Assembly (NCBI GenBank): GCA_002118135.1
Contig: BDIU01000317.1
Location: 56,293 to 120,292 of the forward strand
DNA length: 64,000 nucleotides
Direction: 5' to 3'
Origin: Trebouxia sp. TZW2008
Taxonomy: Eukaryota; Chlorophyta; Trebouxiophyceae; Trebouxiales; Trebouxiaceae
The notes below the pieces were generated by a model. It worked only from the letters and a program-made list of their open reading frames with translations. It was not told the DNA's origin and did not search any database. Positions 34,201 through 51,405 of this stretch are shown here, one piece after another; positions within the stretch are counted from its first letter, which is position 1; each line of letters opens with the position of its first letter. A program made the position numbers and the translations under genes.

Positions 34201-36591
34201 AAAGATTCCAGAAACATCCCTCCTACTTTTTCATGCTGCCGACGCAGTGTGTGCAACACAGCTGCTGTTGCCTGGTTTGAAAAGCATGCACCAGAATAGC
34301 TGCTGCAAGCTGTATTGACACTGCAGAGGTGGTGGGCAACACATGATCTGGCTTCAAAGGCATTTTGCCAGTCAGCAACAAAATGTGCATGGCAGTGCCT
34401 CACATCAATTTGCACAAAGTCAAGTCTGTTGCCACACAAGATCACAGAGCACACACGCTGACGTCCAACATTGGGCGCTGCCTGGCGCATCTTGTCAATA
34501 CTGACCTCTTTCTGCCATACTGGGCAGGAGATGTAAGGGGGGCCGTATCGCCAGCTGCTTGCCAGAGTCCTCCTCAGATACTTTTCTGCTACCGCCTTCG
34601 AGGTTGTCAACAGTCTGCAGGTCAAAATATTGGTCAAGCTGATTGACCAGGGTGCCAACAACACATCTTGCACAGTACGCAGCAGACGCATGGGCAGGTG
34701 GTGCTTTATACTATGATGCTTTGACATTGCTGCAGATGCTGGCAAATGGGTTTTACTTTCCACAAACAAGGTAAACAAGCTTGACAGATTGCCATGAAGC
34801 ACTGTCAGCCTTGTGCAGACACTTCGCTGTGAACTGCTTACTACCACATGACAACTGAAAGTTTGGCCACCTGATGCAGAAGTCCAACCACAAGCCGCAT
34901 GCGCTCATTGGGCTCCACAGCTTCCAGCACTAATTGCTTGAAGGCTGTGTCTCGCGTCAGCATGGAGGCAAGCACGTCTGCAGCAGCTGCTGGCGACAGC
35001 TTTTGCAGCAGCTCAGCCATTCGCACTGTTGCTGGAGAGCCTGAAACAGCATTCTCAAGCCTTGGTGTCATCTTGTAATTAACGCAGCTAACCTCTGCTT
35101 TGTGGAAACACAGCATCATCTTGGGCAAACAGTCTATCATTTGAATGATTAGCAGACCTTCGCTTGCTGGTTGGGGATGAGAAACAGCAGTCTTTGACAT
35201 GTTGCAGCAATGTCAGCATGCAACAATGCTGCAGAAGCAAGAAACTGGTGGCTTGCCTACAGACTGGTTCAGGAGGCTAGCCAGCTGCTTCGTGCCAGCA
35301 TGCAGAGCAGTGGCCAGATCTTGAGCCTCCTTGTCAGTGGCCCCATCTTGAAGCCTGCATTGCCATTTACATGCATGAGACAGCAGGAGCATCGTTTGTC
35401 AGGGGTACATGGGATAGCAGGAACTAATTTCGTCGGGGCCATTCAAGTAGTGTCAGGCCCAGGTGCATGAGGCAGCAGAAACATTGTCTGGCAGGGCCAT
35501 TCAAGTCATGTTGTACTCAGGAGCATGAGGCAGCAGGGACGTCATTTGGCAGGGTAAAGCAGCTGTGATTATGTTCAGATGCATGAGGCACCAGGACCAA
35601 CGGTTTGCAGAGCCAATCAAGGCACGTTGTACTCAGGTGCAAGAGGCAGCAGCAACATTATCTGGCAGGACCATGCAAGTCATGTCACACTTGAGTGCAT
35701 GAGGCAGTAGACCATCAACTGGCAGGATCATTCAAGAAGGGTCGCGCTTGGGTGCACAAGGCAGCAGAGCCATTGGTCGGCAGGGCATTGGAAGTCATAG
35801 CAGGGATTGCATCGTGACATGACTTTGCCCACAGAAGCAAGATCATTGCAATGAGCTATGTGGTGTGTGCTTAATGGTACATGCCTGCATGGCGTCTTAA
35901 TGACAATTGACATGGATGTTTGAGCTGCATGCAGGCTAGGCGTGCATTTCTCTACATGCAAAGCTAAGTCACCTGGAGTTTTGAGTGACTCCGGCTTGTT
36001 CCACACCAACCAGCAGAAATTTGTTAGGACCTGTTCTTGGTGCGTCATCAGTGTATATACGGCACCAGCCCTCTAACGTCACTACCCATGCACCAGTCTG
36101 TAAGTGCAGGTGAGTGAGAGACGGCAGTCAGACAAATAGATGTACAGCACGAGGCAGGGCTGCATTGCTAGTATCGCCTCACTTGAGTGTTTCTGGACAC
36201 TTGCAGCACCCTTGCAGCTGTTGCAACTTCCTTGTACTGCACAGAGCCTCCATCATCAGACTCTTCTCGCAGCTCTGCTTGTTTGGCAGTGTCACTTTCC
36301 AGTACTGGCAAAGCTGCAACAAGGACCTGTTCACCCTGCTGAGCGAGCAGATGCTCCAGAAGAGGTCCACTGCGATACCAAGCACATTTCAGGCGTTGGC
36401 GGCACAGGCTGACCAGAGCGCGCAACTTCAGCGCCTGAAGTGATCTGTGAGAACAAGCTTCTGCTGAAAGCACACCTGACGGGACCACTGCGTTTAAAAT
36501 GAACGCGCGCGAAAGCACCAGGCAATAGCACTTGATTGTACAAGGGGAGGAACGGAAGCTCCGCAGGCAGGCGTCCTTTGCCTTGCGTCAT
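28273..36591 (-). CDS. LON2: Peroxisomal LON2-type ATP-dependent Lon protease
   Basis: Lon AAA+ serine protease of the peroxisomal matrix. Minus-strand exons: 36476-36591, 36183-36369, 36031-36097, 35261-35354, 34871-35040, 34506-34614, 34061-34164, 33455-33626, 33138-33304, 32465-32704, 31881-32054, 31446-31562, 30980-31084, 30037-30760, 28916-29720, 28644-28747 and 28273-28439. At least one exon between 35355 and 36030 is not found. The N domain starts [17 protein letters not shown]. Walker A is GPPGTGKTS and Walker B is VLLLDEVDK, followed by the sensor-region VVFVATAN. The proteolytic dyad is present: Ser in KDGPSAGIT and Lys in [14 protein letters not shown]. The protein ends AKL, a peroxisomal PTS1 signal, which separates it from mitochondrial Lon. 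Two low-complexity expansions (about 30100-30650 and 29050-29550) enlarge the region before and within the protease domain. The usual KEYLLRQQ helix before the AAA+ module is not recognisable. The last intron looks GC-AG. Confidence 0.9.
32163..32440 (-). pseudogene. Ghost copy of two LON2 AAA+ exons inside an intron
   Basis: Between the true P-loop exon (32465-32704) and the true Walker B exon (31881-32054) lies a decayed copy of parts of both. On the minus strand, about 32280-32440 reads a frameshifted P-loop (cctctggccatcggcaagac) followed by [15 protein letters not shown], and 32163-32226 reads MLQALQRS then VLLLDEV. Substitutions, a frameshift in the P-loop and missing splice sites show it is not used. 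It came from duplication of a segment spanning an exon, an intron and part of the next exon. Confidence 0.85.
35370..35800. repeat. Degenerate minisatellite of about 60-base units in a LON2 intron
   Basis: About seven diverged tandem copies share gcatgaggcagcag, followed by a variable a-rich stretch and ctggcagggccattcaag. Unit length is about 55 to 65 bases. It lies in the intron region where one LON2 N-domain exon is still missing, so a copy may derive from, or hide, that exon. Confidence 0.75.
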
Positions 36592-36924
36592 GTCCGTCTT
36601 GCCCAGCGGTCAACCCAACGAGCTGGCAATGGCGCTTTCAGTTCGCCAGCGAAAGAGCTTGCTTCCTGTCGCACACGATTCACGATGGAATGCAGCTTGA
36701 GACAGTCTGTAAGCGTTGCGCTCAAGCGGTCTAGACCTTGACCGAGACGATACAGGTGGCACCACGTGCTTTTGCACGTGAGATTGCAGGTTTGATACTT
36801 CCCGACCTGCACTAGGCGTTTTCCAAAGTTTGTAAGCACTGTCGCGCAGTCTATGACCCAGCAACACTCGGAGAGAGGCCAGTGATATGCTTATGCAGCT
36901 CTGTTTGTGCTTGGCCACTCGATA
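36592..36924. promoter_or_regulatory. Divergent promoter, LON2 / MscS-like channel
   Basis: Only 333 bases separate the two opposing start codons. CpG is frequent here and in both first exons (about 36380-37130) and falls off in both gene bodies. No ORF or repeat explains the sequence. By position it must contain both promoters and 5' leaders. Confidence 0.6.
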
Positions 36925-39900
36925 ATGCTCCTTGTGAGGACTGTACAGAACGGCACTTTGTTCCTCCGTGCTCCTGTCACAACAATCAACAAACGGCAGC
37001 AAGCCTTCAGCGCCTCAAGACGTGCGCAACCACCTTGCCGTCCCTGCTGTTGTCTGCAGCGTGTCCAGATCAAACGCGGTTTCGTGCCTCAGCTGCGACC
37101 AGTTAGAACCTTTTGTGCTGCAAACGCTGACGCCGGCCGACTCAACCTTGCCGGGAGTCCAGGCAGTCAGAACGTGCCACAAGAAAGCCTTGATAGAGCA
37201 GACCACAAGGCCGACCTCAAAGCTGCAGACCCGAAGACAGACAACAAGTCAGAAAAGTCAATCAAGTCAGAAAAGAGCAAAAACCCCAAGGCGGAAAAGT
37301 CAGAGAAATCCGAAAAATCAGAAAAAACAGACAAGACAGAACCGCCAAAGCAAGATGCTTCAGCTGCAACTTCACAGGGGCTCAAGCCTGTGCACTTGGC
37401 CCAATTTTTCACTGTGTTGGGAACTGGCGTGACTTTTCTGGCTATACTGTTATGGTTCACAGCAGATATCAGGTTTCAGCAGGCTTGCAATAAAGTCATC
37501 AGGCGACTGTTCAAGACAGTAGCTCTCAGACAGGTCATGGGCATCCTCGGAGCGATGACCTTTGTTCGCCTTGGCCTTGAGCCGATGGTGAAGATGCTGA
37601 GACGCTTGTTCAGGGCGCCAGGCACTTGGGAAAAGTCGTCTGAGTTCTACATCTTGCGAGAGGTGCGACAAGCTGCAACTGACACTGCGCTGTGTTGCGC
37701 TTCTCTTTGGCCATGCTGCTGATTCACTTTGCTTGACATCATGCAGTGATTGATGTGCCTGTCTGCTTTTGAGCAGTTTGTACAAAAGGCATTTGCCTTG
37801 TGAAAGGCCTCTCTTGTTTGCTCACTAAAAGGCCTGATGATGTCTGCTTTTCTACACAAGACGCATGTGCCTTGTATGACTGCATGACATGCCTTTTCTG
37901 TCAGCTCACAAGACCTGGTGCTGCATGTGCTGATGAAGCAAACGCATGTCTGATTCAGCCATCATGCCTGCTGTGTAGGTATACAGGCCTCTGGAGTTTC
38001 TGTTTACAGTTGCAGCATTCACAACTCTTGCTGAGAACTTCCTGCCCCAGCTCATAGCGCTGCCCAAGGTGAGCTGCCCTGCTAGACACTCATGAACAAA
38101 GTCAGTAGTGCTCAAACCTCCAAGCTGATGTCGACATATGCATGACTTTGCCATGAGCTGGTGTTGTACTACAGCTCTGATGTCTGCGTGACTCATGTCC
38201 AAGCTGATAGTGCTGCTGCAACATTTCTCTGAACAGCTCACTTGCTGCAATGCGGTGGGGATACAATACATGCCTACTTGCTGTTTGCACAACCTATACT
38301 GCAGCTTTCCTCCCGGCACCTTCCTCTGTTCAATCTCAAGGAATGATTCAGGGCTTCGCTAGGTGCACGGCATATACTGCAGCTTTGCTCACAGCACCAT
38401 TGTTGCTCAACTGCAGGGAATGATTCAGAGCTTTGTGCGGTCCACCCTGTCGCTGACGTTTGTTGTGGCAGCTGCCCGTGTGGTTTTCAACATCAAAGCC
38501 CGCATGGCCAGGGAAACCAGTTGGCAGCTGGAGCTGAAGGGAGACCTGACAAAACAGCGAAGAGTGGAGGCTGTTGACAAGCTGCTCAGTGTCATGACCT
38601 TGCTTGTGTCCCTGATCTTTGGTCTGCAAGCCCTTGGGCTTGATGGTAAGCCTTCACATCACATCTGCTGAGTGACATGTCATGTCAGCTTCTGACAGAC
38701 TTGCATTGAGGCAGCTGATTGTGCCTGTATGTACCTATTTGCTGGGGTGCACAGGCTGCTTAGTAAGCATTTGCAACAAACAAATGCATGCATGAATGAA
38801 TGAATCAGTGAAATTTATGTTGGCACTAACTTGCATCAGGCAACTGCTGCAGCCTGCTGCTGCGTGCATGAGGTCACTGAGCTGTGAATAGACAATCACT
38901 CTTCTGCTGGTTGCATGCGCCCACTGAGAATAGACAGAGTCTCATCTTGCTTGTGATATATGCAGTCAACAGTGTGTTGGCCATTGGCGGAGTGGGTGGG
39001 TCTGGCACTTGGTTTGGCTGGCAGGAACATTCTGGAGAACATCTTCATTTGGATAGACATTGACTTGTTTTGCTTGTGATGTGTGCAGTCAACAGCGTGT
39101 TGGCCATTGGTGGAGTGGGTGGTCTGGCAGTTGGTTTGGCCGGTAGGGAAATTCTGGAGAATCTCTTCACTGGGCTGATTATCCTCTCTAGCAGCCCCTT
39201 TGAAGTAGGGGACGAGGTCCTCTTCAACCCACCAACTGGCAATGTAGGTGGCAGCTTTTGTGTGTAGCAAGTGCATCATGACCTTCTGTGTGAAGCAAGT
39301 GCACTATGCGCAATACTGACTGACTTGCCTATAACAAAACAATTTCCACATTTCCTGGCAAATCTGACCAGATGTGTGCACTTGCATGACTGATTGCCCT
39401 CACTGCATGTTGTCCATCAAGTGTGTCCTTCATGCAGTCATCAGGGCAAGATTTGCAAGTTTCGCAAAGCTTAGCTTGAGGATCTCTCATAGGATACCAT
39501 GATTTTGCAATGCACTTACATGTGTCCTGAAATATCTCTTCTGCTGTATTCAAAAAGCTTGCAAATGGTGAAACTGCCCCATAACAGCTGTTTGTTTATA
39601 TCCTGTGACATCAGTCATAGGCAATCGCACACCTCAGCTGGTGAGTCAAGCAGATCTGAGGCTGTCTGCAGCTGAGATTGCTCGGTCTGGGCTGGTTTGC
39701 TGCTGTGAGAAGGTGCTGCACTGCTGCAGCATCTGCTTTTGGAGGTCTGCCTGATCTGAAAGAGTCTTCTACATGCCCACACTGTGCTTCTCTGAGAACC
39801 CATCTGCTCACAAAGGTGTGGTTTTTGCCAATCTGCCTGCCAATCTTGCTGTAAGACGAGCCGGGATGATGCTTCTTGAGGCTGACAGCTTCAAGACGAA

Positions 39901-42112
39901 GATAATGTTCAGATTTGAGGCCCTGAATCATCAGCAGGCTGGTGCTGTTCCTGCAGCAGAGTGCAAGATCAACGGCAGCAAGCACACCCTAGAGCAGCAG
40001 ATCACTGTAGCCCACTACAAGTCGTGCAGTGCTGCAGCAAGCGATTTGCGCAATTGCAGTGAGCGGCAATCAGGGCAGAGGCGCAAAGTGATGAGCAGAG
40101 CTTGTTGAAACCAGCAGAACAACAAAAGCTTGCCTTTCAAAGCGCTCATCGAGTGGCTGATCACCAGCGATACAGTAGGGCCAGAAAGTCCCATTTGCGC
40201 CGTCTGCTGTGCTGCAGCTGGCGGTATTGCACAGGCAATCACTTCCGTGCAGTATATAAATGTATACTTGAGACAGACAAGATCTGAAAGCTGTTTTCTG
40301 GTGCAGCTTGTTGAGGGCATCGTTGTGGATGTGGGCTGGTACCGCACAACCATCAGAAGCTTTGAGCGAGAGATCTTCAACATTCCAAACTCTGTCTTCT
40401 CCCGCAATGTTGTCCTCAATGTCACCCGTAAAGGCAAAGAGTGGCGCTTCTATGAGTTTGTGGGTAAGTCAGCGCACATCACTCCTGCCATGCCTTGTCT
40501 GTATACAAGGGCTTGCTTGCCTTGCTGGTCCATGTAGTTGCTTCAGAACAGTTTCACGTCCTTGCATGGAGGCAGCACATACCTGGGTCCTGGATGCCGA
40601 AGCCTGCCTAGCAAGAAAATATGATGACTCGTAAATGAATGCCTGACAAGCCTCAGCAGCATGTGGAGGGAGACAATTGATTCAATCTACCATTGTGCGC
40701 ATGTCCTAGATGCTCAAGCCCAGATTTTGAAGTATATTACATATGGAGCATCAGCTACTGCCTCACAGTGGTCAATGCAGCTGCTCACAACAAGCGATAC
40801 AGTGGTGCCACTTATGTCGAATGCAGCAGATCGCTTCTATTGTAATCTGAACGAGCTCATCTGCCTGATTTGCAGGATTGAGGGTGGGTGACATCGCAAG
40901 ATCAGGCGCAGTGGTGGCAGATATGCGCAAGATCATCAGGCAGGATCCACGCATTATACAAAAGCTGCACAGGCGCGTCTTTCTGGACAAGATCTCGCGC
41001 GAGCAGGTCTCCATCTACATTTCCTGCTATGTGGAGGCGCCCAACCGTGACGCCTTCATGGCTGTCAAGCAGGATTTGCTGCTTGCTTTCATTGACTGTG
41101 TGGAGCGCAATGGGGCCAAGCTGGCACGCAACAAGCTGCAGGTTTGATGCGCTTCAAGTGTTTTGCATCGCACCGTGAATTTGCAGCTCGAGGCACAAAT
41201 TGGAAGCTCAAAAGCCCAGAAGTAGTGCACCATGTTGCTATAGTTCACAGTACTCTGCTTCCATGCTGCTCAAATATTTTGCCAGTGCTGCACTTTTGCA
41301 TGACATCATTGATGTGCATCTCGTGGCAAGTCTTGCAAGCTGTGGTTTGAGGATATTTTGAATCATGTCTTATCATAACAATATTTTATTGTTTGATCTG
41401 CTTGGCAAGCAGGATTTGGGCTCAACGGAGACATGCAACTGTGAATGACCACACTTTACGTTTCAGCAGTTGACACTACCCAAAATTTGCATTGCTCCTT
41501 GCGTACTGAGATTCGGCATGATGAATTACTGGTATGCAATGGGTGCAGATTGAGGTGCAAGCTACTACAGTTCGTCGTCGACTGCCACAGCCCGAACCAG
41601 AGGGTGAAGAAGGGGCTGAAGGAGAAGAAGGGGTCGACAGTGAAGGCGACCCTGATGCACAAGCATTCACAGACGGCACTCAGTCAGGTCCAACTGAATT
41701 CCACGACATTACACCATCCTCACCTTCTGGGAATGGCTTACAAGAGGGAGATCAGGACCCCAACGCTCGTGCTCCAGAAGGCACGTCTGAGAGAGAGTCA
41801 AGCGGTCAAGATGTCACCATTTCAATGGAGGAAAGCAGCAGTGGCAGCAGCAAAGAGGGCAATAAATCGAAAAGCAAAGCACCGCCCCCGCCGCGCGCTG
41901 GTGATGCCAAAGTTGCAAGCAGTAGTAGTTCTAGCAGTGGATCTGGCAGCCCATCTGGTACCATTGGGGGTCAGGGAACACAGGAAGAATATCAAGAAGC
42001 AAGGCTGCGATTTCTGAACTCTGCAACAGGAGTGATCGTGTCAGCTGATACCATATCTCTAGATGAGGGTCAAATAGGAAGTCTGGTCACCGCTAGTTTT
42101 GATGAGCTATGA
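36925..42112 (+). CDS. MscS-like mechanosensitive channel (organellar MSL type)
   Basis: Tension-gated channel that releases ions under osmotic stress; plant MSL2/3 act in the plastid envelope. Exons 36925-37662, 37979-38068, 38417-38645, 39089-39243, 40307-40463, 40876-41141 and 41549-42112 join in phase to 732 residues. The N terminus is Arg/Ser-rich with few acids and looks like an organellar transit peptide. A Lys/Ser/Glu run of about 50 residues follows. Membrane segments begin near residue 160 (FFTVLGTGVTFLAILLWF), with further ones including PLEFLFTVAAFTTL and LLSVMTLLVSLIFGLQALG. The pore helix and hinge are GGVGGLAVGLAGREILEN near residue 360, then the MscS beta domain (FEVGDEV, GIVVDVGWYRTTIRSFE, IPNS) and a cytosolic alpha/beta region. 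The C-terminal 180 residues are acidic and Ser-rich. The second intron in MSL-specific sequence and the alternative acceptor at 37978 were chosen because they keep EVYRPLEFL in frame. Confidence 0.9.
38291..39075 (+). repeat. Ghost copies of two MscS channel exons
   Basis: About 38291-38372 repeats the intron end and start of the 38417 exon (ggaatgattcag followed by ggcttcg instead of agctttg), with the acceptor cag mutated to caag. About 38966-39058 repeats the pore exon at 39089 (AVNSVLAIGGVGG), but an extra g destroys the frame and the donor is gone. Flanking intron sequence (cttgcttgtgat) is copied too, so the duplicated unit included intron as well as exon. Confidence 0.85.
39611..39985 (-). 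mobile_element. Degenerate Tc1/mariner-like transposase fragment in an MscS-gene intron
   Basis: Minus-strand ORF inside the 39244-40306 intron. It reads KHHPGSSYSKIGRQIGKN, then VSRWVLR, then FRSGRPPKAD, which is the paired helix-turn-helix and GRPR-like hook of Tc1-type transposases. There is no DDE catalytic domain downstream and I found no terminal inverted repeats. It is therefore a fragment of an old insertion in antisense to the host gene. Chance similarity to another helix-turn-helix is possible but less likely given the motif order. Confidence 0.6.
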
Positions 42113-42420
42113 CAGGGTCACCAGAGTCAGTCCTTTACTGATATGTGTTTCGCCGCCCAAGGCAGCAAGATACAGCTGCACAAGTAGGTGTGCAAGCTTG
42201 TACATTTATTGTGCCATAAGGTTCTGATCAATACCAATTCTTTGAACATGCTCTGCATTGTGAGTGTCTGATTTCAAGCTGCTCAATACACACTAGTCCG
42301 GCGCTGAGCCGCCTTGCTGACTCGCTGTATAGTGACTAACACACAATAGCATTGTGCGCATTTGCTTGCCATCCTTGCAATTGAACACTCTCTGTCATGT
42401 TGCTGCTCAGTTGTAAGCAT

Positions 42421-43137
42421 TCATTTGGCATCGTTTGTAGCAAAGTATTTCTGCAAGCAGGTTGTACTGTCTGGAGGCACTTTTCCTGCTGAGAGCAATT
42501 CTTGGACATCCTGCATGCAACATGCATTGCAGCTCAGAGAAAGGTGCGCCTGCACAGCTCAGAGTGAAATAGAGATACAATCTGCTCACACATGGTGCAA
42601 CTCGTTGCCAATACTTGCATGCTTGCTCACCTTGACATCCATGAACTCCCCACTCTCTACTTCCTCAGGGTCTAGTTGAAAGTCACCATCATAGGTGCAG
42701 CGGAACAGTCTGCCCCACACCCTGCTTATGTCATCAGCATGGTAAAAGTCAAAACAATTGTACAACTGTACCTGTCGTACGCCCATTTCTTCTTCAATTT
42801 CTCGCTCCGCATTTTCCTCATAGGTTTCATTTGCTCCTGCACATTGAGGAAAATGCATCCTGATGGTTATGCATGAGTGCAGATCAGGTGTTGAAGCTGA
42901 CTCACAATCAGTAGCACAACAGACAAGGATACCTACTACACCGCCTGGCGCTGGATCATACATTGATGGGTAAGTCTCCTTGAAAGAAACCCTTTTCTGG
43001 ACATATAGCTTGCCCTGCATGTTTCAACAAGTGTGCAGGCAGGCATAGGCTGCTTGAACAGGCTGGCGAAGGTGAGCTACCTGTGAGTTGAATATGGCTA
43101 CAAAGCTGCACCTGTGAATGATGTTCTCTGCTCTCAT
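42421..43137 (-). CDS. Nudix hydrolase
   Basis: Nudix enzymes cleave nucleoside diphosphates linked to another moiety. Minus-strand exons 43081-43137 (5' end not fixed), 42933-43014, 42631-42836 and 42421-42510 join in phase. Sequence runs RAENIIHRCSFVAIFNSQ, GKLYVQKRVSFKETYP and MYDPAPGGVVGANE, then TYEENAEREIEEEMGV. The Nudix box G-x5-E-x7-REIEEEMGV is complete and is split by an intron inside its first glycine. The C terminus is VQELLSAGKVPPD then CLQKYFATNDAK. Overall pattern resembles the YfcD/IDI-like Nudix group rather than MutT. The reading frame stays open above the ATG at 43137 (EEEVAVVDESNNPLGS), which belongs to the family's N terminus, so the true start lies upstream near 43210-43300 or in another exon. 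Substrate cannot be told. Confidence 0.85.
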
Positions 43138-43710
43138 CTTGGCCCTGCTGCAACTGCCAAGAGGGTTGTTGCTTTCATCCACGACAGCAACTTCTTCTTC
43201 CGGACGCTGCACGGCATTCTTTGCCTCTATTCCGCTGCGTGCAGAGGCAAGGTATGTGTCTTGGACGTTGCGAACGAGATTGACAGACTTAAGCGGTGGT
43301 TACCGTGGCATCCTAGAAGGCCTTACTGACTGTTTCGGCCGGTTTAACAAGGGTGCTTCAGCAATGTAAGGTCTGCAAAGTCTTGTACACAGTCTGGCGT
43401 GCATAGCATGATGTGTGCCCCGCATGATGCGACGCGAATGCGCTCAAATTGCTCGCTCAAGCGTACGTGTTTGGCTCCGAATCCAGTTGCAGGCATAGCT
43501 ACTGACTGTGAATGGCTTTAGTGTCCATGCTGAAGAGCACTGAGCTTTCAGCTCCGAGGCATGTAGGTGCTGTCGGTGTGTTTTCAAGTGAGCTCACAGC
43601 TGCCTGCGTGAGCGGTCAGCAGTCTTCGGGCATAGCACGACCACGTTCGAAGTGCTCGCTGACTGTCTGATCTATATGCATCTTGACCGGTGTTGGTGAC
43701 GGGTGTGGTC
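43138..43710. promoter_or_regulatory. CpG-rich divergent promoter, Nudix / HVA22
   Basis: Region between two opposite starts, CpG-rich (for example 43420-43480 and 43590-43700) against CpG-poor bodies. It includes the unresolved first codons of the Nudix gene. There is no other gene. Confidence 0.5.
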
Positions 43711-44724
43711 ATGGTGCTGGGAGACTTTTCTTGCAGAATATTGCTGTGAGTTATTTTGACACGCAAGTCTCGCCCGGAGTAGCTGACCGCTGCCGTAAAA
43801 TAAAGCTGCACTTCTGCTGCTGCAGCAACTTGTGTGGCTATGTCTGGCCTGCATACCAGTGCTTCAAAGCCATTGAGCAGGGCCAGAACGATGCAATCAG
43901 GGACTGGTGTATATATTGGTAAGCAGGCCAGGTCATGGCTCAAATCCGTGCATGCAAGGAAAGCACTGGAGTACCTTGGCAACTTGCCTGACTGCCTCTT
44001 CAGGTTCATGCTGGCGCTTTTTACAACTGCAGAGCGTCTACTTGACATCTTTGCTTGGTGGTGAGTTGTGATTGGGTGTCAGCTTTGATCTCTTACGCTG
44101 TGGAATAAGCACAAGAGCTGCGTTGTGCAGGCTCCCAATGTATTATACAGCAAAAGTGGCGTTTGTAATATATCTGTGGCATCCCAAGACTCAGGGAGCA
44201 TTGACGCTCTATACACACACTGTACAGCCCCTGCTTCGGCAAAATGAATCTCTGATTGACCAGTACTGCGAGGGAGGCAGGGCATGGGCTTTTGATGCCA
44301 TTGTCTCTAACCTCAGATGGTAAGGCCAAGACTGACATGTCAAGACCACCAGATGCTGATGACTCCAGCAGCTCATCGTCTCTTGAACGTGCAGGCTGAT
44401 GGTGTCAGCACAGTCAAAGGCCATGACAGCCATATGCCAGTTGCAACAAATGAAGGTAGCTTATCTCATACTACTGTCTACATGTATACGGAGGCATATG
44501 CAAGCTTGGGTTTACTAGCATGACATCTGCACTTTTCCTGTTACAGACCGCATTGGCATGAGCATATCGCTGAACATATCTTTGTCCCCTAGGGCCAAGG
44601 AAGTGAAACCCAGTCAACATCACCCAGCGCCAACTCAGCCTGGCCGTCAGCTCAGCAAGCTGTTCAAGCAGCCGTCAATGCGTTGAAGTCTCAAAGCTCC
44701 CCTTCAGCTGGCAAAGGAGAGTAG
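43711..44724 (+). CDS. TB2/DP1/HVA22 family membrane-shaping protein
   Basis: HVA22/REEP/Yop1 proteins insert a hairpin into the ER membrane and curve tubules; plant HVA22 is linked to stress and vesicle traffic. Exons 43711-43745, 43826-43918, 44004-44060, 44131-44319, 44395-44455 and 44593-44724 join in phase to 188 residues. The tiny first exon (MVLGDFSCRIL) joins LCGYVWPAYQCFKAIE, the family signature, then LFTTAERLLDIFAWWLPMYY and VIYLWHPKTQGALTLY, which match the second hairpin and the conserved W-x-P-T-x-GA core. The amphipathic C-terminal part is followed by a Ser/Gln-rich tail ending GKGE. The start was chosen because its phase and length fit family N termini. No ER retrieval signal is seen. 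Confidence 0.88.
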
Positions 44725-45891
44725 AGCCTTGGGCATATGTCTCATGCTAGCTAGCCTCAAGTTTTTGCAATTGAAGGGAATCGGCGCACCACAAAAACCT
44801 GACATTGCAGGGGGTTCTCAAGAGCCCACATGTAAAGCGTACTTACACATGTCACGTTGGTCAGCAGATAGCATACAACTCACCTCCATGTACATGTTTG
44901 GCTGCATGACTATCTCATCCGTGTGCACTAATAGCACACTAGCTGGCCTCACAAATCATGCACACCATGATTCAGTCAGGCTTGCTTGCTGATAAGGCGT
45001 CAGTCACAGGTTCCATGGCAACATGGCTGCATCACAAACAGACATGCCTGCTTGCAAACGAAATCCAGGGGTCAGTATACTAACAAGGTCAAAACGTGCA
45101 GCTGTAGACAGGTGCATAAGTCAAGCAGAACAGCGTTGCCCACCACGCCCTGTGAGGCCAAAGCAGCAAGCGAACGATACTGTGATATACTCTATAAGCA
45201 ACGTCCGACGGTCGTGTCGACAGTCCGCATGATGGCGTGACAGGTGCAGCACAACAGTCACTATCTGAGAAGCGGCCAGCTGCTTCTGCGGCCCCAGCCA
45301 CGCAGGTATTGGTGTAATCGCCTGATTGCAACGTAGCATCAACACACTGCCCTAACCAGCGCAACCACCGCAGCAGTAGACGAGAGCGCAGCCGTGCGGC
45401 TCAAGTCTGCAAGAAGCCAGAAGCCCTTTATCATAACCTTCCGAGCACAAGACGCAGCCCTGCACCCTTAACATGGTCACAAGGCTTTCGCTTGCAGCGT
45501 GCGCGGCAACGTGCGGACTGGAATGCTGCTGAAAGTCCGTAAAGATGAAAATGCTGCGCTGGCAGGCTCAGAACAAGTTGACGAATTCTGCGACGACGGC
45601 CGGCCAAATTCAGCGGCGGTGTGCGGGAAGCTGGCGCCGGCAAATGCTGTCTTCAGAATCAAGCAGCGGTAGCACCACAGCAAGACTTTTGAAGCTGTAA
45701 ATTTTTTGCAAAAGGTCACGAGCATACTACGGTTCAGCTAATGGCAACAGCGCGTCTTTAGCGTTGCTTCACCTTGCAGCAAGGGCTGCACCGCAAAGCA
45801 AGCACCTATGGTCCACTTTTGCCACAGACCTTGAGTACAGTTGGTTGTAAGGAGCCATTCCATCGCTACTGCTCCGGCAAGTGTTGCAGAC
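44725..45891. other. Intergenic region, HVA22 3' flank and JmjC-gene promoter
   Basis: About 1.2 kb. The left half is CpG-poor and holds nothing I can support. The right half (from about 45170) is CpG-rich, as at other promoters here. Short ORFs occur on both strands (for example plus from about 45551, about 50 codons), but none has homology or a convincing splice context. Confidence 0.5.
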
Positions 45892-51405
<5,514 letters not shown>

